This document shows, piece by piece, positions 56,600 through 64,000 of a stretch of 64,000 bases of DNA (its first letter is position 1; each line of letters begins with the position of its first letter). A program made the position numbers and the translations under genes. This stretch comes from Alopecurus myosuroides (taxonomy: Eukaryota; Streptophyta; Magnoliopsida; Poales; Poaceae), in contig CM054059.1 of assembly GCA_028641055.1 (NCBI GenBank), positions 115,169,071-115,233,070 on the forward strand, written 5' to 3'. The notes below the pieces were generated by a model. The model saw only the letters and a list, made by a program, of their open reading frames with translations. It made no database searches and was not told where the DNA came from.

Positions 56600-59500
56600 A
56601 GGCCTTATTTCTCTATCCTTGGAAGGGCCTCATTCCTTAGTGTTTTCCTCCTCATCCTCTCTGTATTCTTCGTCGGCGCCTTGGCGTCTTCCGGCGTCTT
56701 GGGGATGTTCTCTTTGGGAAGAAGGTGTCGATTGCCGCCATATTGCCAATCTTGGTGGCATACCCTTTGACAGAGTCAAAGAGCTCTTCCACGTGCGAGG
56801 AGGAGAAGAGAGATTGCGAAACGCTGGTGGCCAGACGCCAACACCATGCATCTACGTAATGGCAGCGAAAAAGGCCTACCGCCATCTTTGCCCCACCAGG
56901 CCGTCATAGGCCTCCACAGCTGCATCTAGCGCGGCTGGCAGCTAGGTGACGCGCTCAAGCTCATTCCTGGGAAGAAATTTCTTGATGAATTTCTTCCCGG
57001 ATGCCCGAATCTCTATGAGGTAGGTCACAAAAGCCCGGATGTTTTGCACACGAGTTTGGACATGTCCTCCTCATCTGCAGAAAAGAAAAAACTTGTTGTT
57101 ATGAAAAAACAACGAAAGAAGGAAGTAGCAGAAGCAAAGCATAGATACAAAAACCGCGAAAGACGGAACTTACTGAGAAGCTCGCTGTCCAGGACGGCAA
57201 GATCATCCAAGGAATCCCCAAGCTTCTTCTAGAGATCCTGGATGACTTCAACATCCTTGGCAGACTAGGCTGCCTGATCCACCAATTTCTTCTCCGCCTC
57301 GCGAAGAGACTTCTGACAGAGCCTAAGCTCTTTGTCGGATTTCTCTATGTCCTTCGCAAGGCGAAGATTTTCATAGCGTAGCAATTGAGAGTTGCTAGCG
57401 CTTGACAAAGCTTCCTTGGCGTCATCAATAATGACTGCATCACAAAGGAAAAAAAAGGAACTCATAACTTAGAATAAATCCGAACAACGGAAACGCAGAA
57501 TGTGAAAGAAAAGGTGGAAAAGTAAGATTAACACACTTCTTGTCCTTGTCTGACACAAGTCCCAACAGCTTCCGCATCTTCTTATTGCTTTCCGTCAAAG
57601 CGAAAAACACTTCCCGTTCATCTACTCGGTGGTCTTCTAGGACGAAAAACCGAAACAATAAACATGTTAGGTAAGCACAACAAAAAATGACTAACTATCC
57701 GAAAAAACCCGAATAGTTACTAGGGGGCTAGAGATAGAGGAGATTACCGTGTTCATAAGGCGAACGCGCCCGAGCATGTACATGAAGTCCTTGTTGTACT
57801 GTTGGAATTGATTCTCCAAATAGGAGAATCTTTCCTCCATCACCGCTTTCGGGCGGAATGACATTCCATCCCGATAAATGTAAGAGCCCGTGGGGGCTTT
57901 GCTGGAGTGCAGATGGGGCACGGGCACCCACCTATGCTCATACCCCAGAAGCAGGAAATCGTGCTCGTCGAAGCACTCCTCCTTAATCTTCTGGCATTCC
58001 GATTTCTCAAACGCAAGAAGATCCATGTTTTACTCGCCTTGATGGACGAAGGAACGGCCTGCAGCTGTCGCCCTTTCCAAGTCCTCCTGGGTGGAGGCCT
58101 CCGGCTGGCTGGATGGCTGCTACGCCTCCGTCAGGTCAACAAAGGAACCTTCCTACAGAATGACGGAAATCCAGGCGGAAGCCTGGGATTTGGAAACCCG
58201 GCGAGAAGGTTTCTTCACCCTCTTCAAAGTAAGAGGTTGAAGGCTGAGAAAAAGGGAAAGAACCCGTAAGACCAAAGGAAATCACGAAATATAGAAAATC
58301 TTGTAAGACCCAAAAAAACACGGATGACGGAGACGTAAAAACGGGAGAAAAAACTTACGCGGAAGAGACACGCCACAACGATGGAAGCGTCTTCCGTCTT
58401 CCTCTTCTTCTTCGCTGCCAGATCCCCTAGAGACGACAAATGATCATCCAGGAGCTCAGAAATCTGCAACCAACCGATACCGCAAGTCAAAACATGGATA
58501 TCGACATAAAAACCAAACTGCAAAGTTAAATTATACAAGGAAAGAGAGATACTTACGGCGGGGCGGTGGAACCCTGTCGCGGTACATGGGCACCACCTCG
58601 CTGTACTGCCCCCTCACGGAGATCATCAGATTGATAGAATTTTCAAGTCAGTCCTATCCAGCTCCTTGGACGTGCAGAGCATGGGATCCGACGTCTCGGC
58701 GTACGTGCACATGAGTTTGCCTTCGCGGTGGACCAACGACTGGATGTGGCGTCGGAACCAACAGTGCATTCTGTCCTCTCCGCTCAGCTCTGGCTCCGAC
58801 GAATTAAGCTTCATGATCCGCTGCTTTATTTTCTCCAGCTCGGCTGGAAGCGTCTGGACGACGTCTTCCTTCTAGCTGCGCTATTGATGAACAACGGAAG
58901 GCCTATCTCCTTTGACAGAAAAGGAACATCATTGCAGTAGAAGAACGTCCCCGTCTAGAATCTGACAGACTCAGACTTGGAGACTTTGGGGAACCATTGC
59001 TCCCTCTCCTAGCGAAAATTGAGGCTAATGGCCCTGTAGACCTTAAGTCCTCCATCGCCATCGGGCTCACACCTAATGTAAAAGCGGTACTTAAAGAAAT
59101 CTAAGATAGGCTCTATTCCTAAGTACCCCTCAAAGTGGGCTTGGAAGGCAACTACGCAGAGTGCGCTATTGGGGGTGAGGTTGTGTGGTTGTACACCGTA
59201 CTACTCTAAGACAGAAAGGAAAAAGGGGGATGGCGGAAAGCATAACCCTCTCTGCATATGAGATAGGAGGATGACGTGTTCGCCGTCCTAGGGCTTGGGC
59301 TCGATGTCGCCTTCCGCGCTCCGCCATTTCTTCCGCGGAAGGAAGCCCTCATCCTCGAACCACTGGAGCTCCGCCTTCGTGATGGTGCTCGGGATACAGT
59401 ATCCATTGCTGGAGTTATCCTCCTCCACCGCAGTCTCCTCCTCGACGACGGATTGAGAAGCCGCCGCGGTCGCGCCCTTCTCCACCACTTCTTTGTTCTT

Positions 59501-59663
59501 CGCCGCCGCCGATGAGGCGGACGGCAGCCCGTACTGCGTCTGTTCCAGGGAGGAGACCATGTGATAGGGAGAAGTTGAGAAAAGACAGATGCGACGCCAC
59601 CGCGGCAATGCCATCCATCGTCGCCATCCTGTCCCTGCCCGCCGGAGTGCCGCTAGAAGACAT
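56600..59663 (-). pseudogene. E5 antisense gene (Transposase_28 family), degenerate
   Basis: The start MSSSGTPAGRDRMATMDG is at 59663. Exon 1 continues with ITKAELQWFEDEGFLPRKKWRSAEGD (59380-59310), then a region with many stops to 58900, then PELSGEDRMHCWFRRHIQSL and KLMCTYAETSDPM (58800-58640). Later exon-like parts are 58460-58370 (SELLDDHLSSLGDLAAKKKRK), 58026-57740 (HRWVPVPHL, then ENQFQQYNKDF), 57625-57540, 57435-57200 (coiled coil, KDIEKSDKELRLCQKSLREAE) and 56880-56600 (SVKGYATKIGN). Splice-like GT/AG borders separate them. The most broken of the five antisense genes. Its 3' end faces the pol stop at 56040. Confidence 0.65.
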
Positions 59664-59783
59664 CTTTCTCGGAGCGCCGCTTGTTTCTGGTGGCCGGAGG
59701 TGGTGTTTCTTCGCGGGGAAGCTTAGGGCGCTGTGTGAGCAGGGGATGGTGTGAACGTTGTGGGGAAGAAGATGGCTTTAGGG

Positions 59784-59794
59784 TCTTTTTATAG
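59784..59794 (-). promoter_or_regulatory. TATA box of the E5 antisense gene
   Basis: CTATAAAAAGA on the minus strand, about 125 bp upstream of the ATG at 59663. Confidence 0.55.
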
Positions 59795-60193
59795 CCTAAA
59801 CGGCGTTGTGCGTTCCGTCCAACGGTCGCGCCCGTTGGATGCATGCCATGCAGCACACATTGACCGCGCGTTGTCCGCGTGCCATTACCACGCCGCGCGA
59901 CGCCTCGGTTCCAACACCGGATTCCGCGTGATGATTTGTTTCGTGCAGTTTCTGTCGCGCTTTAAATGCACCAGTGGGACGCACAGATGAAAGGGGACAA
60001 GGCAGCTGTCAAATGTCTATGTTTGGGACAGAGTGCCCACAGAGAAACTTTGACCAAACGGTCCGCCTTTTCCTGAATGACGATTCTGCGCTTCCGACAA
60101 AAAGATAGAAGGGCAAGATTCAGAATCAAATGTCCGTCATCCATCTTGACGTAAGCCAGTGGCGAACTGCTCCTTAACTTTCCCGGGGGCTAC

Positions 60194-60650
60194 TATCGGG
60201 GTTACCCGGAAAAGGGTACCTCCTGACATTCAGAAGGCCGGACAAAAGAGCTGGCCCAAAGCAGTACCGCAGGAGGCCGTTCAGGACGGCCTAATGGTGA
60301 AAAGTGCGGGACTTCTTCCGTAATGGCGGCCAACAACCCATCCGGCTTATCCGGAAGCCGGATGAGCGTAGATTATAGTTTTAGCTAAATATACGATTGA
60401 TCTCCTCTGTAAGCCTCGATCCGTCTCTCTATATAAAGCCATACGAGATAAACACTAAGGCAAACTCAGATTGATTCTAGCCTAGATACCTTGTAATCCT
60501 ATTCCCGGCTACCGCCGCCATAGTAGATCTTTGTAGGAAGTAGGGAGGCTTCCGACTAACCTGAACCTGGGTAAAATCGCCTTTGTGTCCTCATCCGTTA
60601 ACTCCCCCAAGTTCACCCCCACGCTCTCTACCGCCAGGATATGGCATCCC
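60194..60650 (+). repeat. LTR5: 3' LTR of E5, 3'-truncated
   Basis: Starts TATCGGGGTTACC (TGTCGGGG expected), preceded by CCCGGGGGCTAC. A TATA box (CTATATAAAG) is at 60428-60437. AGGATATGGCATCCC at 60636-60650 matches the CCTATGGCATCTG block near the end of LTR2 and LTR4; the final bases up to ACGACA are missing. Confidence 0.7.
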
Positions 60651-61246
60651 CTATCTCCACTCTATACTCTAGACCACAACATACCGAGAGGGCCCAGAGC
60701 ATGTATCTCTCCATACTCTAGAGGATTTAAGTACCATTCTTGAACGATCTCAGTTCCATTACACGCACTAGATTATACCCAAATGTCAACGTTATAATCC
60801 CCTATTATGGTGGATGGTTTAACACATAAAAAATATAACTATAGATTGTGCGGTCACTCGATATTCTCATAATATAGGAATTCTAGTGAATGACAACTCC
60901 ATATGTACTTTGGAAAATACATTGCAATTGTTAGTCTCTTTACAAGATCATATACTTGGGCCAGTTAAGTACTATTGTTATCCTCACAATAAACTCTTAT
61001 GTTTGCTAGACTTTAATCAAAGTCCATGGTCGGGAAAACGTGATCATCTCACAACCATAAGCTAATCTTAGAGACAGGATTTGGAACTCTTGTTTGTTTA
61101 TATCTTCACACCCACACACAGTTTTTCGTTTGAAAACTCACTTTTCAAGTACTATAGCGGTAATAGCATGATGACATAAACTTAATTCTGAACTTGCAGA
61201 TAGAATAATAACTGAATATTATTGCCCCCAGGGCATATCTCCAACA
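60651..61246 (-). repeat. Truncated copia LTR (Angela/WIS-like)
   Basis: Read on the minus strand it begins TGTTGGAGATATGCCCTGGG at 61246, the typical start of this LTR group. CCGAGAGGGCCCAGAG at 60692-60707 matches CTCGAGAGGGCCCGGAG of the solo LTR at 26634. It is cut at about 60650. The flanking partner end was not found. Confidence 0.75.
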
Positions 61247-61365
61247 TGTTGGTACATCTTCAGATTCGTTTTGCATTGAAGAATCCATTTTGAGTTTCTT
61301 GGACGTGAATGATACCACTTGACATGGATTTTTTTATGTTCTACAACAGGAATTGAATACTCTCG

Positions 61366-61750
61366 ACCTTGATATAGACAATATGAGAGGGAAGGGATAT
61401 GATAATGAATTGAATATGAAATGAATACATCAAGGAGTACAAAAGAAACTTTTGGATATAAATCCAAGAGCCTTTTATTCAGCTTGCAGTTGTCATCATC
61501 TTAATTTGACACTATGTGATATGGAAAATGCTTGTCGTATAGCAATGCATTTTCTGGAGTTACACAATGCATCTATACAACGTTTTCTAATTCAACTAAG
61601 AGGTGGAAAATTCTTAAAGACAATATAACAAGATTGACTCTCAAGTCATTTCCATCTACTCGTTGAGAGAGTCTCCTTCACAATGTTAATACTATAAGGT
61701 TTTAGATCCTAGGAATAAGGGAGGATTTGTTACATCATAAATTTGTTTGC
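61366..61750 (+). pseudogene. hAT-type transposase relic (TTF/zinc-finger MYM-like)
   Basis: 61366-61432 reads LDIDNMRGKGYDNELNMK with a stop; 61434 onward reads GVQKKLLDINPRAFYSACSCHHLNLTLCDM. A frameshift near 61558 continues IYTTFSNSTKRWKILKDNI and TLKSFPSTR, a TGA where Trp is expected, then ES. This is the conserved middle part of the large plant hAT-derived family with DUF4371 and a C-terminal dimerisation domain. No terminal inverted repeats or target duplication were identified. Clearly inactive. Confidence 0.75.
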
Positions 61751-62315
61751 AAGTATTGACTTCAAATTTACACCATAGATTTGTGACACACAATTGAATA
61801 ATAATAAAATAAAAACCACCATGTTTTAAGAAAATGCATTAGAGTAATGTACCTTTAGTAAATTAGAGGAGTCAGACCCCCCAAATTTATGGTCGACAAA
61901 TTATTTTACTAAGCTTATGGATGAAGTATCCTTGAGAAACTATTAAATATAGTTGACTAACCGCCGGAGAAAAATCAACGCCTCGTCCTTCGCTCTTACA
62001 TAGAGAAAAAAACCAGTTTCGTTTTTTCTTCCTTCATGGTCATCTAATCTTTCTCTCTTTCCTTCATCCACGCATGGTCTTGCTTGAAGCCTCATCTCGC
62101 TTTTAAAATCCTCCTACCTCGACTAACACAACATCCCGTGGATGTCTCTTGCCTCAACACATCCTCCTACTAAGCGTCCATGGATACCTGGAAGTGGATC
62201 TTGGATAGAGCTCTATGGATGATTTTGAGACTATCAAAAAAGGTTATGGGCTCACCTGCTTTATCGGTGATATGGATTCATCCCCACCAATACAAATAAG
62301 TGAATTATGGTGACT
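61751..62315. other. Unclassified DNA between the hAT relic and the last LTR
   Basis: AT-rich. The first 200 bp may extend the hAT relic. No reading frame or repeat structure that I can name. Confidence 0.3.
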
Positions 62316-62413
62316 TGATACGTCCCAAACATATCTATATTTTTTGATACTCCGTGCTTGTTTCTGTATGTTCTTTGATGTTTTCTTACGTTTTACGGGA
62401 CTAACCTATTAAC

Positions 62414-62690
62414 GCAGTGCCCACTGCCAGTTTATGTTTATTTTTCTATGTATTGCAGAAAAGGGCAACAAATCAAAGTTATCGAAATGACCTGGAAATT
62501 TTTGAGGTTTCTTTATTTTAACCCAGTGCCTAGTGCCAGTTTATGTTTATTTTACTATGTACTCCCTCCGTTCGAAATTAGATGACTTGTGTTTGCCAGA
62601 AAAGGTTATCTAATTCTGAACGAAGGGAGTATTACAGAAAAGGTCAATCAAGTTATCGGAATTACCTGGAAATTTTTGAGGTTTTTTATT
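62414..62690 (+). repeat. Tandem duplication inside the last LTR
   Basis: GCCAGTTTATGTTTATTTT, then AGAAAAGG, then TTATCG, then CCTGGAAATTTTTGAGGTTT occurs at about 62414-62515 and again at 62522-62690; the second unit is longer because of the MITE. Confidence 0.85.
62562..62629. mobile_element. 68-bp Stowaway-like MITE
   Basis: CTCCCTCCGTTCGAAATTA at the left and the inverted TAATTCTGAACGAAGGGAG at the right, flanked by TA (62560-62561 and 62630-62631). The terminal repeats pair for about 19 bp with two mismatches. The sister unit of the surrounding duplication has the empty site (CTATGTATTGCAG near 62450). Much shorter than usual Stowaway elements. Confidence 0.88.
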
Positions 62691-64000
62691 CACCAAAAGA
62701 CTCCGGGATCCAGAAGGGCACCTGGAGATGCCTCTAGGCCACCACATGACCTATAGGAGTGACCTACCCTCCACCCGCTCCTGGGGGCACCTCGTTACCT
62801 CGGGGACTGTCTGGCGCTGCCTCTTCGCCTATAAAATCACTCTTTACCTAAAAACATCGCATACTAGAGGATTTTCCAGAAACACGTCCGAGCTCCACCG
62901 CCATCCAAAACCCTCATTTTGGGGACAAAAGTATTTGTTCTGGCACTCTTCCAGGACAGGTAAAGTGCCCCCGGAGCCATCTTCATCGGCGTTGCTACCT
63001 CCTATGATGATGCGGGAGTAGTCCCTCCGCAAGGCTGAGGGCTCGTGCTAGTAACTATGTGGTTATCTCTTTCTCCCATGATGTGATCTTCATGTGACCA
63101 TGAGCTATGTTATTATAGTTGAATTCTATGATGTTTCCCTTTTGTTATATAATGGATATGATGTGCTCAATTGATTTTATCTAGTATAATCTTCCGGAGT
63201 CACCTTTGTTCCACAATGACAGTCCGGGTCTTGTGTGTGACTCTATGGATCATGGATTAGAGGGATACTTATCATGAACTTGTTTTTATTTCGTTGATTG
63301 GATTATAGAATCATGAGGTTTCTTAATGCTTGTGTTTAGTATAATCTCTATAGTGCCAAGGTGATGATGTGAGTGTTGTGGATGTGTTAGAAAAAGACTA
63401 TTCAAGAGATATGTTGTGGTGTTTGTTAGTACTATCTTTGGATGCTCAAAGTGATAGGGTTGAGGTGTACGTAGATGTGGAACGTGAACTTTAAGGTGTG
63501 CTTGTGTAGCCCTACGCGATTCTCATCCTATTTGATCCGTTAGGAACGATTTCCGAGTAACATCCATCATGCATAGTGTTAGAAGAAATATCATGTGTCT
63601 AATTATGTTAATATTGTTGAGAGTTACCAGTAGTGAAAGTATGCTCCTTAGGCCTTGTTTCCAACCATTGCTATACCGTTTTCTCCCAGTTTTGCTACAT
63701 GTTATCTTGGTGCCATTATTATTTAAGATCACGCATATCACCTCTTTCACTTCATATTACACCACTTTCATTGTCTCTTCGCTGAACCAGTGCATATATA
63801 CAATTAAAATTGTATTAGGTGTGTTGAGGATGCAAGAGAATCATCCCATCACTACACCACCAACTATTTTCTGGCACCGTTTATTTCTAATATATTTTCT
63901 TAAGTGCTTCTCACGTGTGGCTGAATTGACAACTGAGCTGCTAAGACTTATAGGTATTATTTGGATCCCCTTGTGTCGAATCAATAAATTGGGTTACACT

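Larger units (their letters stand above)
55712..60650 (+). mobile_element. E5: Tat/RIRE2-like element showing pol end, antisense gene and truncated 3' LTR
   Basis: The only copy here in which the end of pol (plus) and the antisense gene (minus) are both visible; they converge with about 600 bp between them. The left end is the insertion point of E4, and the right end is cut within the LTR at about 60650 by copia sequence. Confidence 0.8.
62316..64000 (+). repeat. Athila-like LTR, runs off the window
   Basis: Starts TGATACGTCCCAAACATATC. The last 90 bases (GGCTGAATTGACAACT onward) match the solo LTR at 21940-22025, so about 50 bp of LTR should remain beyond the window. It contains a tandem duplication of about 100 bp and a MITE. 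The small frames in it are not coding. Confidence 0.75.

Overview
The window looks like intergenic DNA of a large pooid grass genome (wheat, barley, rye or a close relative). I see no host gene, tRNA or rRNA. Nearly all of it is LTR retrotransposons, nested and truncated, with one CACTA DNA transposon, one hAT transposase relic and one tiny MITE. The clade is inferred from the element families: Athila-like Ty3/gypsy elements with a tRNA-Asp primer site and TGATACGTC-type LTRs, Angela/WIS/BARE-like copia LTRs, and RIRE2-like (Tat lineage) gypsy elements with an antisense gene.

Layout. 1-15443: three right-hand halves of Tat/RIRE2-like elements (called E1, E2, E3), each with a minus-strand spliced antisense gene (Pfam 'putative gypsy type transposon', Transposase_28) followed by a plus-oriented LTR. 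The 3' LTR of each sits directly against the interior of the next, as expected if E1 lies in E2 and E2 in E3. 15444-20475: AT-rich unclassified DNA with a 165-bp-arm foldback, then a long LTR-like tract. 20476-40171: an old non-autonomous Athila-like element on the plus strand (P). Its 5' LTR holds a solo LTR (20681-22065). Its interior holds a younger complete non-autonomous element N on the minus strand (25192-33399, target duplication CTGCT), which itself holds a solo copia LTR (25845-27174, duplication AAGAC). Its 3' LTR holds a CACTA transposon (35871-39473, duplication TGG). 40172-46988: an Athila-like element W with LTR, primer site and a recognisable but broken gag-pol. 46989-52330: a minus-strand relative of P (M), ending in a gag-protease reading frame fused to the next element. 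52331-55711: a fourth Tat-like half (E4), inserted in E5 (55712-60650), which shows the end of pol, the antisense gene and a truncated LTR. 60650-61246: truncated copia LTR. 61366-61750: hAT pseudogene. 62316-64000: start of another Athila-like LTR containing a 68-bp Stowaway-like MITE.

How the parts work: the LTRs carry promoters and polyadenylation signals, the primer sites bind tRNA-Asp, and gag/pol supply the particle, protease, reverse transcriptase/RNase H and integrase. P, M and N have no reverse transcriptase or integrase and must rely on enzymes from other elements. The Tat-like elements carry an extra antisense gene with its own TATA-like box and introns, facing pol.

The observations I think most deserve a check are: a stem-loop motif shared by the three non-autonomous elements; a dyad of fixed 9-nt centre around the TATA box of four LTRs whose arm sequences differ; a 70-bp minisatellite at the same intron of two antisense genes; and the intact two-helix membrane protein frame of N. 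All family names come from recognition by eye, with no database search.
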